Shown: piece by piece, positions 39,365 to 52,000 of the stretch
Layout of the letters: each line of letters begins with the position of its first letter
Position numbering within the stretch: position 1 is the stretch's first letter
Source of the DNA: Gracilaria domingensis
Taxonomy: Eukaryota; Rhodophyta; Florideophyceae; Gracilariales; Gracilariaceae
Length of the DNA: 64,000 bases
Assembly: GCA_022539475.1 (NCBI GenBank)
Contig: VCMS01000101.1
Location: 1 to 64,000 of the forward strand
Direction of reading: 5' to 3'
The notes under the pieces: model-generated
The model's input: the letters and a program-made list of their open reading frames with translations, nothing else
Database searches by the model: none
What the model was told of the DNA's origin: nothing
Program-made: the position numbers and the translations under genes

Positions 39365-42300
39365 TCATTCAGAAAACTTGTAGTTCTTCTTGGCTTCTTG
39401 TTGTTTCAGATTACGATCTTCCGTGGTGCACAGGAAATCTTCTAAGAATCCTGGTAAATCTTCAGCCACAGTAGTCAAAGGCTCCCATGTCTGGTCAACC
39501 TTATCAGGGAGTCGGAGCCATTCAACCAGAATCTGTATATCTTCGCCTTGCTTCCGTATGCCTTCCAGAGATTTCGCACTCGGGTACGTAGTTTCTTAGT
39601 GCTCCGCGTATTCTAAGAGCTGCGCGTCTACAGCCTGATTGTTTAACGTTGCTCTATACAAAATGATTCTTCTTGCATGTACTGTTTCTTTTCTTTCTCT
39701 AATTAAGTCCTTGACTTGGTATACCCAGTCGGACCTTGTGCTTATTACCTGACGCGGTCCCCTCCACTTAAACTCCAGTTTATGGCCATACGTTTAGGCC
39801 TTGCGGACTAGTACAAAGTAGCCGATTCCAAAGTTGGTGCTTATGACCTTCGTTCCCGCGCTATGTAGATCGATTGCCTTCCGTCTACGCGCAGTTACCT
39901 TCTCATGTACATTTCGGTGCATATCATTTAGAGCCTCTTGTGTGCGGTCAATATACACCAGCTGACGCGCCTGTATCTCCAAAATGGAGGGTAGTGAGAT
40001 GTACTTAGATAAGCAAAGAGCCTTCAAGAGAGGTCGGGATGGCTTATGTCCAGTCAATACTTCCAGAGGTGACCGGTAAATAACGGACTCTCCCTGCCGA
40101 GTCCCTAACCGTTTGAGAGGTGCCTGATTAAGAATGCTCTGTACGCATTCTTTGATCCCTGGCCAGTCCTTCGTGGACAAGTAGAACTCGTGAAGCACCG
40201 CCATACACGCGCGTAATACTTCTCGGCACACCCGCTCGACCGAGCCATTAGCCGATGGAGAGCACGTGGTAGTGAAGTGATGCTTCACCTTTTGAGTTCG
40301 CCAGCTATAAGAGCTATTAACGAGTTCTTAAAGTGAGTCCCCTGATCTGATACCATCCACTTCATGGTGTTGAAGTTGTCTATCTAAGTGGCAATAGCCT
40401 CCGCCGCCGCTTCACTAGTAGCGCTGGAAAACGGCCATAGCCATACGAAGAAACTTAAGTCATCTCTTAAGATGAGAATGTACTCTTCCGTTCCGACGTT
40501 CTCTCCCATAAACGAGAAATCGAAATGCACTACCTCATTTGGCCTCTCGCCGTGTAGAGCGGTGCTGAGAGGTCTGGGCATAATCTCTCCCTTTTTGTTG
40601 CTATACAGTGCAAGCATCCACTCACGAAGCTCTTAATATCGGCAGTCATGCCACTCTATTTAAAGTTCTTCCTAACAATGCTCTCCGTCGCGTCACATCC
40701 TCTATGGCCAATGGCTTTGGCGTGGGATAGGATGAGAATTTTCAATTTCAACTCAGTCGCATCGGAAGGGATCCATTTCTGCGCAACATCGTGCAGCAAA
40801 CCATCAGATCCTTCGCGGATGTGAACGGGTCGCCGGCAGTTCGCCTGGGCTCTCTGGAACTCCTCTATTCCAGGCCACTCAATCTTGTCCATCGGGGGGG
40901 TTTGCGAGCCGCTGTTTGTACAAGACTGCATAGTTTCCTGGTCGTGAGAGCATTGACGCGGTATCTCTTAGTCCACCTGATTAATATGTCAGGAAAGATG
41001 TTCTCTATTCCGGGTATGTGCTCTATAATGTATTTGAAACGGGACATGAATACTGCCCATCTCTGTACCTTGGCTACCACATGTTGTCCTAATGTGGGCT
41101 GCAGGGCGACAGGCGCGAACACGAAGAGCAAGTTCCTGTGGTCTGTGAACATATGAACGGAGTGTTCATCTAAAAAAAAGTAGTCGAGCGTATCGAATGT
41201 CTTCACTATGGCATAACCTTCGTGTTCATAAGTGCTCCAGTTGGCTTGAGCGCCTTTGAAGGTACCACCAACGAAGGCGAGGGGCTCATGCTCCTGCTCG
41301 CCAAATGGTTTCTTCAACGTGTCCGGATGTGCCTGGGTTACTACCCCAGACCAATGATTATTTGATGCATCAGTAAACACGCAGATCACATTTCCTTTTC
41401 GTGGTTACGACAGATAGAATGCATTGCGGAGGCTGTCTTGAAGGTTCTCAAAGGCTTTGGTTTCCTCCCGGCCCCAAGACAAGTCGCGCAATGACATTCC
41501 TTTGATAGACCGCTTTTTTCGCTCACCTGCCTTAGTGTAGGCGTTCTCTAGCACTGCGTTTAGCGGTGCTACTCTTCTGTCGAAGTCGGGGATGGCGGTA
41601 GCCATCCAGCGACAACAATGTATGAATTCACATAGTTCGTCTGCTGTTTCCGGAACATGCATCTCCCGCAGCGCTTCAACGTTCGCTGGATCCATAGAAT
41701 ATCCCTCTCCTTTAACTAATTTGCCACACCATTTGATTTCTTTTGCAAACAGATGGCTCTTCTTTGCAGATATCAATAGATTGTTCTTCTTACATATCTC
41801 GAAAAACCGTCGCAGTATCCCTAGCAGGGATTGCTCATTCTTCGTGGGTAAATTGAAGTCATCAATCCAAGCTTTTAGATTCGCTAGGAGCTCCTTAAAA
41901 AGCGGCTTGACTGATGATTAGAAGTGCGCAGCAGCGTTCGTTAGGCCGGGTATTACACGCGTTGACGAGTAGGTGCCGTCTGGGTATACGACACGACACG
42001 CAGAGTACGAATCTAGGAGTAGCGGTAATTGCCAGTACCCACGTACAAAGTCTATCACTGCAAAACATTTGCTTCCAGCAAAATCTAGAACCTCCGAGTC
42101 TAAATGTGGCATAGGCCATGATTGCTTGATCGTTGCCGCATTCACCGGACGTAGGTCAATAGCACAGGGAAACTGCGCCTTCGATCCGATTTTTGGGACA
42201 AGCAGTGGAGCTGCTTGCCAGTCGGCATGTGGGTTGGGTATAAATATACCCAACTCGACCAACTTTGCCGTGTACGCTTTAAGAAAGGCTCGCTGCGGCG

Positions 42301-43117
42301 CAGGATAGCCCCAAGCTTTAACCTTCACCGGCCGTTTCTCGGGATCTAATTTGATCTTCATCGGCGGTACGAGGGCTGGGTCGGATTTCCCCAGCCTCAT
42401 TCGAAAACCGGCTTAAACTCTTCCACCAATTCCGTGGGCTTTTGGACCCTGTTTTCGGACATCCCGTTACGCCTTGCCTCATCAACAAGCTTACGTAGCG
42501 CGTCGTCTACGACTTCGGGTTCGTCATCACCCAGATCACTATAAACTTGGGGATCTTCTAGACCATCTTCGCTCTCTGTGCCTGTGCTGTGGTATACTCC
42601 TGCTCCCATTAGCGCTGCAATAATACCATGTGATCCAGGTTCCCGCTTCTTTGTTTCAGCTTTCACCGCCTCGTGAAGGTTAATTACACCATCATTTTTC
42701 TCACAGGCTGCTGCCAGTATTGCCCTGTTGTCACATCCCATAGATTGGGACGCGAGGCGGCTGATTATTACGTAATCGAGATCCGGTTTCCCAATTTTCC
42801 AGTCAACATTCTTCAAGAGCAGCATCGAGCCGTGTCTGATGCGCAGGTACACGTCCAAAGAAGTCTCGTGACTGCATTCAATGTCGGCTGCGTTGCTTTG
42901 TTTCTTCTTAATACCATCGTAAATGTGCGGTGGTTCCAGTATGTGGACGTTGAGACTGTTGTCAGCGGCCTCAATGCTTTTAAATATAGACTCCGGTATA
43001 AGATTTATGTCGGAGTCCTGGTCAGTTAAGACTACAGTCTCGACGGCTCCATTGCAAAATAGTGCACTGAGCAGACAAGAACGGGAGTCAATTTTGTCAG
43101 CTGCAATACGGTGCACT
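39365..43117 (-). pseudogene. pol: Element D pol: protease, RT, RNase H, integrase, chromodomain
   Basis: Minus strand. Protease: TDQDSDINLIPESIF (43040-42990 region, Asp-Ser-Asp variant of the retropepsin motif). RT: FPCAIDLRPVNAATIKQ, FAVIDFVRGYWQLPL, AWIDDFNLP (catalytic box), WCGKLVKGEGYSMDP. RNase H: VFTDASNNHWSGVV, NWSTYEHEGYAIVKTF, FTDHRNLL. Integrase: HAKAIGHRGCDATES and core VVHFDFSFMGE ... ANGSVERV. End: FKWRGPRQVI, then a chromodomain-like IQILVEWLRLPDKVDQTWEPL, stop at 39365. In-frame stops occur at about 41921, 41405, 40380, 39794 and 39598, so it is dead. At about 1,250 codons it is close to complete. Confidence 0.85.
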
Positions 43118-44010
43118 CTGCCTTTCTTATCAGAGCTTTCACCTTGCTTTTCCTTACTGCGCTTCTTCTTCTGCGCGCGGTACTCCTTACGCAGTTTCTT
43201 CTTCTCATCTTTCGTGGAGTTTGGACAGTCAGCAATCCAGTGGAATTCATCACAGTCTTTGTTGAGACATGGAAGAAGGTCTCTCTTGTGCTTCTTCGCA
43301 GGAACATTTCCCTCTTCGCTGCCGTGAACATCAGACGTATCTCTGCTACGTTTATTACGGTTTTGCTTACTGGGCTTTTATTCAAATCGGTTATGTCTGC
43401 GATGGTGATTCACTGCACTTGATCCGGAAGAATCGGATTGTGCCTCGTCCTCTGACTTTGTGTTAGATTCTCCCTCGAGTTCTACATCCAGTATCTCAGC
43501 TTGTACCGCAAGATCTCGCATGAAAACGCCAAAATCCTTTTTCTCGAACCCCTCATCCTTCCGCCATCTAACGATGTTCTTCATGCGGTTTCTGAGTCGA
43601 GAAAATTTGATGCGCTTGATGATATGCTGGATAGATATATGTGGCTTTTAAGCCGGGAGATCTTGCATACCTTCAGACTCCAACGCTGTGATATACCTAT
43701 GATGCAGGTTCCATACCAGATCCTCTGCATCCTTAAGGTTCACGTCCATCTTCACATTACGAATTATGTATTCGATGCGAGTCAAGTCGTTGCCATCCGG
43801 GTTGAAGCTTGCCCTAATTTGGATACACTGCTTAACTTGCTCGTCAGTGATCTCCGAAATGTCTTTCGCTTTGATCCACTCTGCTGTGAGAAAGATTCTC
43901 AGTAGTGAGTTATCAATTGAAGCCTTATACAATGTTGGAGTTATGTCAACACCTGGCTCGCGATTCTACTCTTCGACATGTTTTTCATACAGCTCCCTTT
44001 TCTTCTGGGA
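43118..44010 (-). pseudogene. gag: Element D gag
   Basis: Minus strand. Coding signal VRNFASSQKKRELYEKHVEE, an in-frame TAG near 43970, then DITPTLYKASIDNSLLRIF and AEWIKAKDISEITDEQVKQC, then an acidic/Ser stretch (EGESNTKSEDEAQSDSSGSS), a frameshift, and the zinc knuckle CLNKDCDEFHWIADC near 43270-43225 followed by a Lys/Arg-rich tail (KKLRKEYRAQKKKRSKEK). Short gag with no obvious capsid motif beyond position. Confidence 0.7.
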
Positions 44011-44149
44011 GCTGGCAAAATTCCTAACCGTCACACCCTAAAGTCGCGGAGCCTCGAGGTTTGAAACGATGGTTTGCCTAACCGTCGTGGTGGCACTTTG
44101 CGCTGCGTTCTGCCCCATTGCCTCACGAAGTTGTAGAGCTGTTGCGCAA

Positions 44150-44551
44150 GCTTCATAAAATCAGACGGAGCCGCTCCTCACGTTCCCTCGTTCTTCTCCA
44201 CCATCTCACATCCACTCCTACTCCGCTGATTCTCACTATGGTAGTCGCTCGTCAGCTTACCACCCAGTATACTTTCGTTGATCCCCACCATTGTCTGCTT
44301 CCGATTCCGGAGCTGGATCTATTTCTGAGCTCGCTTCGGACGTGGAGGGCGAAGACGCCAGCATGGCCTCCGCGTTCTCGAGCTCTTCTGGTTCGCAGTC
44401 CTGGTCGTTGCCGCCCGAAGAGCCCAACAAGGCGCTCTCTGGCTATCGTCTAGGATACCGGGATGGGCACAAAGAAGCGTTGAAGGAGCTCCAGGCTCTC
44501 TTTCAGTACTTATTTTGCGGTAATGAACAGATCAAAACCCGTAGCATTTAA
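44150..44551 (+). CDS. Short + strand coding relic next to element C
   Basis: A frame with protein-like content reads SPPSHIHSYSADSHYGSRSSAYHP, is broken by a TGA near 44279, and continues SASDSGAGSISELASDVEGE, ending with a distinctive helix (SGYRLGYRDGHKEALKELQA) and stop at 44551. The last 87 codons are open. There is no good ATG at the start. The 3' LTR of C begins 7 bp after the stop. It could be a host gene fragment cut by C, or the 5' flank of D. Family unknown. Confidence 0.3.
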
Positions 44552-44557
44552 GTTACT

Positions 44558-45398
44558 TGTGGTGCAAACCCACGTGCAGGCAAATAAAAGCCTCGTCGCG
44601 GAACAAGCACCCACAGGGTATTCAGGTCCTGCTCTCTATAGGGGTATGGACAGTGGTAGAACCCTCCGATAGGGCTGACATGAGCCGGGTGTAAATCAGG
44701 GCAGCCTCGTTCTGGGCATGCAGTCGGAGGTAGAATGGGATAGAACCGGGACTAGATCTGGATGCTCACGGCGAGCCACTGCGAGTGAAAATACCCAAGC
44801 CATTTTGTTACGGAAACGAACAACAGACGAGCCGCACAAAGGTGCACTGACTCGCGAGATCTGGAAATATTCCCCGACAATGTGGGCCAAAGCTGTATGT
44901 GTGTGACAAGAGCCGTATGACGGAAATAATAACAGTGAAACAAAATAAAAGATGCCGTAGCGACGGTTTAGGACTCCTCAGTGGTAGAAGTCGAATGACT
45001 AGCCCGGCATTGCCGTGGTTTGCCCGGTTAGGGACGAAGACCGTTCGCAAGTGGCAAGAAAGTCAGAGTCAGGAGCATCCTTGAGGTCTGCTTCCCGTAC
45101 AGTGGCGAAGCGTGCCGCCATCTATATACGGCACTTGAAAAGACTAACTAAAATATCTAACTATCCGGCGCTGCCGACCAACGTTGTACACGTCTGAAAC
45201 CGCGGCAGGCTTGCCACGGCGCACTCTGCATCGGGCCAACCAAGCACATGTGCCCAGAAACACTACCATTCCTAGGCATACCCCAAAACAGGGTTGACAC
45301 AGTAGCCTCTAATAACATGAGGTGTCGAAGCCGGTAACGGATCAACAAACTATGAGAAGCACCTCGGTGCATCCCTCTCGACGACATTTTGCTCTACA
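44558..45398 (-). repeat. Element C 3' LTR
   Basis: 841 bp, on the minus strand TGTAGAGC ... CACCACA. Followed inward by the purine tract. Shares blocks such as GATCTGGATGCTCACGG, CGACGGTTTAGGACTCC and ACTAAAATATCTAACTA with the right LTR at 56149-57001. Confidence 0.85.
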
Positions 45399-45412
45399 TC
45401 TTCCCCTTCTCA
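45399..45412 (-). promoter_or_regulatory. Polypurine tract of element C
   Basis: On the minus strand GAGAAGGGGAAGA immediately before TGTAGAGC. Confidence 0.7.
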
Positions 45413-45451
45413 GGCTGAGACACCGCCTTCGTCGGCTCGACGCACCTCGCG

Positions 45452-47325
45452 ATGAAGATACATAAAAATGCTTCCGGAGACGGGTCTGCCGAGAACTGTT
45501 CGGAATCATCAACACCTTCGGTGACAATAGCGAACCTCGCGATACCGAGCTCCCCCACGATGTCCAGCACACCCAACGTTCACCCATCTTCGACGGCACG
45601 CATGCAAGGTTTCAACCTGCCATTCCGGTCTGTGCCTCTCCCGCAGTCGGAGGCTGCCTCTCAGCCGGGTTCTTCCGGACAAGATCACGCTCCAGCTCAG
45701 GCTGGTCCCCCGCTCATGTGAGATTGGAAAACGCTGGAATGCCAGCTACGCTGAGTGGATGGCCTACTGCAGGCGCAATGCACATCCGGGATCCGCACCG
45801 GCAGAGTTTCCTTTTCTCCCAGGCTCCCTTGCTTGACACCGAAGCCGTTCGGTTACAGAGCTCGTTGACTCGTACGCTGTCGACGGTCAACTCCCTGATG
45901 GGCTTTCTACTGACGTTACCCGTTCCTGGGACTGGATCGCTCGCGTTGCGGTCACACCGAGTAGCCTGTTTGTAGGTTGAAACAAGACGAGACAATTTGT
46001 TCGCAATGAGATGATTCGCATTGGGTACGCGTGACACTTCCGAGCTCCGAACGAGCGCCCAGTGCCGGCACAGTACCAATATGACGTGTAACGTTACCGA
46101 ACTTTGGGGGAGGTCGGCTACGGCGACCATCTAGCCAATGCGTTGGAAGAGATCGAGCGATATTTGGATACCGTTCAGCCACAGCAGGAGTTGATTCTGT
46201 GGACTCGGACCATTCTTCGTGCCGAGTTCCGGTATCTTCGCCGTCCAGCACGGTCTCAGTTCCATGAAGGCCTTCGATTAGAGTGGATATGGCACTCCTG
46301 CTTCGAAGTACTCGTGCCGTATCAATGTACGGAGGTTGAGCGCATCGCGCGACATTCCCATAGTGGGCGTTAGCTGCCGCTGCCTTCGTCTTGGCCTGTG
46401 GTCGAAGTCCCACGAGAGTGTCACGCCGAGCTTCCGCCCTGCCTAACTTACATAGGATCATATTTCATGAACGAACCGTCTCGTGGTCTATGGAGCATCC
46501 TAGCGACGAAATGGAGCGTCCAAATTGCCGCTTTTCTCCTCATCGATTCATATGACTCCTACTGGCCATGGTTCATTCCGGAACTCATTAAGCAAGCGAT
46601 CCGGTCATTGAACCTCTCCGAGGTACTCGGCTCGGTCCGTAATACGCGCGAAGCCACCGCGTTGGTGGACTCAATTGACCAGATTGACTGCAACGAGGTG
46701 TCTGGTAGCCAGGTATCCGACGGTGTTCGTCAGCAGTCGGACCGTTCCCGTGGGCGGAATGTCAACGACGGCGATTTCGTCTACTTTGACTCATGGATTT
46801 GGGAAATAATTGGACCCGCTAGGGCGGCAATCTTTTGTGTTATCTATTTTAACAAAATGTGATATCAACCTAATCGCATCAATTGATCATAACGATATGC
46901 TAGTCGCCGCCGAGAGGACCGACATATCCCAGAAGGGCACCGGCGTGGGTTCATATACGTCGACGACGACAGTGATGGCCCTGCCCAGGGAGGAAGTTCC
47001 ATGGATAAGGGAAGCCTCCTGGAGGTAGAGGACGAGCAGAGTCCCAAAGCGATGAGGGACGAAGACGAGGTCGTGGCTGTTGACCCACCCGTGGTAGCGG
47101 CTCCCGCTCCGAGCGGTCCTTGGGCTCGGAACTGGCACCCGCCCGGGGCGGTAGCTCCAGTCTCACTGCGTGAGCGGCGGTCATTCGCGACTTCCTTCGA
47201 GGCGTGGGGACGGCCGTCTCTGATACAGTGACCGACGAGTCAGGATTACAAGCGATCGCGACACAGCGCTTCTCCGGGGCTCCCGAAAGTTGGAGCACCC
47301 CAGGTGCTGGGCCATCTGGCGCGTA
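45452..47325 (+). pseudogene. Antisense ORF (aORF) of element C, decayed
   Basis: Opposite to gag-pol, beginning at ATG 45452, 53 bp from the LTR edge, in the same place as in A and B. Recognisable core pieces in shifting frames: SYAVDGQLPDGL near 45860, SWDWIARVAVTPSSL (A: SWDWRTRIAVAPHLL), RYRTLGEVGYGDHLA near 46100, ILRAEFRYLRRPAR, ECHAELPPCLTYIGS near 46420, NDGDFVYFDSW near 46790, HRRGFIYVDDDSDGP near 46940 and a Pro/Ala-rich tail. Stops near 45718, 46375 and 46860 and several shifts. It provides the third independent witness that this protein is a fixed part of the family. No family recognised. Confidence 0.65.
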
Positions 47326-47739
47326 ATTTTCCGGCTCGGAATCGATGACGGGGTAAGGTAGTCTGTAGTAGACCCCAATGATAAGGGGCAATCTCCATAC
47401 TTAGAGGTAAACTTCTCCAGCATTGCCGGCTTGGCTCATAATTTTTGTCTTCCTTTTCTCCCCCTTCTCGGTGGGCAGTACCTCGTTCGAGGCTGTTGCG
47501 ATTAGCCCATCGATTGGGAGTGACTGCAGAAGCGGCAGTAGCTAGTCTTCTTTTCCAGTTTCTTGGTTTCTTTTTCGTAGTCTGCTTATCCACTGTATCG
47601 CGGCTTCCGCATATGCCACAAAGTTGCTGCTCTTCAGTAGCATCCGCGGTTGGCGGGTTACTCCGTTGAAGATGGCTGCGCAATTGGCGTGGGTGGTCAA
47701 CTCACTTGGGTTCTATCTACCTTACCCGGTATCCGCGTC

Positions 47740-49055
47740 CGTGTTCGACGGTGGTACTGCAGGACCTTAGAGCGAGGCAAGTGCCCGATATGCCCGTGTG
47801 TGTCCTTCGATTACAGGCAGCCGTACCAACGTACTCGATAAAATAGCTCTCCATCAGAGGCGTAGCCGCGACTGATCTGACGGTCTATAACGTACCCCCT
47901 GTTGAGGACACGCCACTCAGTGTGCGGTTTGGGTACTGTGTCCTCTTCTGAGATGTCGTTGGTAGTTTTCCCGTTCTGGACATCGTTGCTAAACGGCTTT
48001 CGTCCTGACGGCATTGCGTTCTGCGCGCTAGGTGGTTCTGGTGACGACTCCCGTCGTGAGGCTGCATGGTCCGCATTTTGGTGCGCCAGCGAGTGGTGCT
48101 TTGGAGCGGGCCGTGGCGGCGTTTCTCCACTTACTGCGGGTGGTGACACCTGCGTCGTTGCAAGGCTGTGCGCTGACGATTCAAAATCAGAATTTCTGTT
48201 TTCAGAGGCCGCAATCCTTACAGCGGGCCCGTGCCCTGCACGTGTGCTGTCATCTTCCACTGGAGGCGCATCGCCGGCGAAGCCAGACACTTCGAGCTTT
48301 GTGTGCTCGTGTGCAACATTGGGCTGATGCCTAATTATTGTAGCGTATCGGTTCGCCATATCGGCGGTTTCCTCCCTTTTGTTAACGGCTTCATCACTCG
48401 ACGCTTCAATAAGATCTCCCGAAGTTGGGTCTGCCGTAACAACGCGGTCTATTTCGACTACATTTTCTCCCGGACTTCCGGCTTTCTTTGATGCAGTTGC
48501 GCTCCCGCTGTCGGGCTCCGACTGCGGCAAACGTGTACTTTTCGCATTCGACGCGGCTGTTGCAGTGTTTGCCACACCCTTTTCCGGCGCGCCAGTCTCA
48601 CGCTGCACAACTAGGGTGGGCTCTTGTCTTTTTGTTTGTGACGGCAATACAGTACCATCCACGGGCGAAGCAGCGGCTTCTGCGGCAACTACACTCTGGT
48701 GTTCTTCCGGGTTTCCAGCTTCGTGCTTCACCGAAATAGTGCTCTCCTCAAGAGGTTTCCGCGACAACTGCGGGTCAATCTCTTCACTCCGAATCTCTAA
48801 CTGCTTCTCTTGCGTCAGCACGTGCTGCGGTGGAACAGAAGACTGCGAAGAAAATTCCGTCAACGACGGCGACAACGACGAAGAGCGACCTGCCTCCTCC
48901 CCCTCTCCAGTTGGAGCGTCGGGCGTGGTAGTTTGTATCCCCGGAGGTACCAGTATCCGCGTGCGTACATGAGCGGCAGCAGAGACTGACTGGCGAGATT
49001 CTGGGCTAGCCGGCAAATCGGCAAATCCGCGGTTGGGATGTAGCAATCCTGACAA
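47740..49055 (-). pseudogene. pol: Element C pol tail with fused chromodomain
   Basis: Minus strand, one open frame of 414 codons (49055-47811). It begins LLHPNRGFADLPASPES (A: VLPHPDRGLTDLPLEGYS), continues as a long Ser/Pro/Glu-rich tail, and ends with EWRVLNRGYVIDRQISRGYASDG, LFYRVRWYGCL, the first two thirds of a chromodomain. A stop at 47811 cuts it; the remainder (HLPRSKV) follows near 47775. Unlike A and B, tail and chromodomain are one frame here. Interestingly this low-complexity part is the longest open frame in C. Confidence 0.7.
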
Positions 49056-52000
49056 CGAAATGCGTGCTCCCGCTTTGGCAGCTGATTCTACAGTAGGCGT
49101 AGCGGTATTCGGTTTCGTTTCCTGAGAAGCAGATGAAGGCGCAGACAGGCGTTACGCAGTCCTGCGAAAAACGCTCATGCTCTCCCTTGACGTCAGGAAC
49201 AAACGTGGTGTCGGTAACTGAAATGACCGTGTAGGGACCGTTCGCGAGAGGAGAAAGCTTGCGGCGCTTCTCCTTCTCGGGATTATAGTATTCCTTCCAT
49301 ACGAAGGCAAAGCTACCCTCCCTGATCTGAGGGGCATTTTTGCGCACTCTGGCTTCAAAATTGTGCTTTTAGGCGGCTCGTGGCTTAAAGATATTCTGCC
49401 TAACGATTGGAATGATCTTCGTCAGCCAGCCCTTCCACGCATCCCTGTCCAAGCAGGTCGAGGGGAACGTATCCAATATTGGCTGTGGCTCGATGACCAC
49501 CGACGGTGGAACGCGTGATAACGCGAGCTCGGACGGCGATATCTGAGTAGTGCGATGAACCTACGTATTGTAGGCATATACCACCGCATCGGTGTATTGA
49601 TCCCATTCCGTCGGGTGATCGGCAACAAACGTCCGCAATGAACTAAGCATAGTGAGGTTGAATCGCTTGAATTGGCCGTTACTCTGCGGATGATACGTTG
49701 TCGTAATCCAATTCTGGATTTGCAGGAGTGGACAGACATCCTGAAGGAAATTCGCCGCAAACTGCCGTCCATTATCCGATAGTAGATGAATCGGCGGTCC
49801 GTAGACAAAAACCCAGGGAGCAAAAAAGGCTTGAGCGACCGCACTGTCGGTAATAGTTTTGAGGGGCACAGTCCGTACCAGCTCAGAAAAGCGGTCGGAT
49901 AAAACCACTAGAAACCTGTTTCCCTAGCCGGTGCGTACGAAATCGCCGAGTATGTCAATTGCCACAAACTCGAGTGCCCCTAGGGGGGAAAAGTACCAAC
50001 TGCTTGGAATACTTCCGCAGTTTGACGCGGTTCTTTGCGCAATCAGAACATCCACGAACAGTAGCGTACGCATCAAAATCCATAGCGGGCCAGTAAAAGT
50101 CCTTTCTTAAGGTTTAGTACAACTTCCTGCGACCAAGGTAGGCTGAAAATTTCGAATAATGCGACAAGTGTAGCACTCGAGATTGGAGCGAGTGAGGAAC
50201 GACAATCTGTGGCATGTTTCCGACAGTTCGGATGAGAAATCCCTGGTCGTTCGTGACAAAAAGCATACGAGCTCCACCGTTCAAACGGGCACGAATCTCG
50301 GCACAAAACAGATCAGTGTGCTGTTCCCGGATGAGCTTTTCGGGCGTAATTGTTACAAAAGAGCCCCGAACGAGTATCATATCCGAAACCGCTAGAACGG
50401 CATCGTAGAGGTCCTCACCCTCCGAATCATCATCGGCATCGCTCGAGCCGTCTTCCGCAAGGAAGCACCGTATCTACAGATCATCGACTGGCTCAGCTTC
50501 AGCCGCTGTTTACAAGCGGGAAAGCGCATCAGATTGTGTATTTAGGAGTTTTTCTTGTACCGAATCTATAAATCAAACTCGTCTAACCGGAGTCTTCCCC
50601 GCATCAAGCGGTCAAATGGCTCTGCAATAGGTAGTAGCCAGCGCAAGGTCGAATGATCGGTATGGACAGTAAAGCGATTCCCCGTTAGGTAGGGGCGCAG
50701 TGTCTGTAGGGCCCATACCACTCCCAAGCATTCTTTCTCGGCCACCGAGTAATTTCTCTGGTGAACGTTGAAGCTTCGTGAACGGTAACCAATGGGTAAT
50801 TGTTCTCCATCCTCTGTAGCCTGGAAAAGAGCGTAGCCAACCTCATAATTGCTCTCATCCGTATCTATGGCATACGGCAAACCAGGGCTTGGTAGGGATA
50901 TATCTGTTGGCGATGTCACCGCATCGACAAGCGACGAGAAAGCAGTCGCACCGCGTTCGTCGAATTCTTCCAGGTTGACTGGCTGTCCTTTGCAAAGAAG
51001 CTCGTTCAATGGAGCCGAAATGTCTGAAAAGTGCGGGATGAAGATGCGGTAGACATTAGAAAGGCGAGAAAAGATCGGAGTTTCGTCTGCGTCGGCGGTT
51101 GCTTAGCGTCTTTGAGGGACTTCACACGCGCTTCGGCGATCGAAAGTCGTCCTGGACGGATGACATACCCGAGATAGCGTACGGCTTTGGTAAAGAGCTC
51201 GCACTTCTTCAGCTTGAGTGTAATGCCTGCATCGCGTAGGATTCGCATCACATCCCGTACGTGGGTTAAGTGCTCGCCCATGTTACTGGATTAGACAATG
51301 ATGTCGTCCAGGTAAGCCAGGCAAGTCTTCCACTTGAAGCGAGCGATCAGAATGTCCACAGATCGTTGAAATGTTTCTGGCACGTTCGTCAAGCTGAACG
51401 GTATCCGGTTGAACCGGTACAGTCCTTGATGAAAAATGAAAGCCGTCCTGTCACGGTCTTTAGCCCTTACGGAAACTTCCTAACAGCCCCAATTAATCCA
51501 AAGGTCTAGGGTTTTGAACACTTTCGCGATGCCCAATGAATCGATGCATTCATCCATTCGTGAGATAGGATACACATCCTTAATCGTGGCCGCGTTCAAC
51601 TTGTGGTAGTCGATACAGGAACACCAAGACCCATCAGCTTTGGGCGCGAGCGCCACCGGCGATTCCCATGGTGACTGAGCCAGCTCAATAGTTCCAGCGC
51701 GGAGCATTTTCTCTATTTTAGCCTTCTCTTTTTCCCGAGCAGTCGGTCCTGTCTTGTAAGGCTGCTGTGAGATTGGCCCCGTGTCCGGCATTACATCAAT
51801 CCGATGTTCGATAATTGCAATCTTAGCGAGCCTGCCATCCCATATGGGAGTAAATTCCGGGAACATATGCCGCAGTTTATCGCGGTGAGTATCTGGGACA
51901 TGACTGAAGTCCAGAGACTGAAGCTCCCATACTGAATTATCCTCCGCATCGGCAGTACGTGCTCCCTTCTAATTTCTCACGAGGTCGACATCGCTTCTTT

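Larger units (their letters stand above)
39365..44010 (-). mobile_element. Element D: internal region of a different Ty3/gypsy retrotransposon
   Basis: Gag-pol of a second lineage on the minus strand. It has a zinc knuckle CLNKDCDEFHWIADC (CX4CX3HX4C), a short protease, an RT with WIDDF instead of YLDD, RNase H, an integrase and a fused C-terminal chromodomain-like segment. This architecture and several signatures recall Ty3/gypsy elements known from oomycetes. No LTRs could be paired, so the ends are unknown; what I mark is the coding extent. It lies between a B-family solo LTR and element C. Confidence 0.75.
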
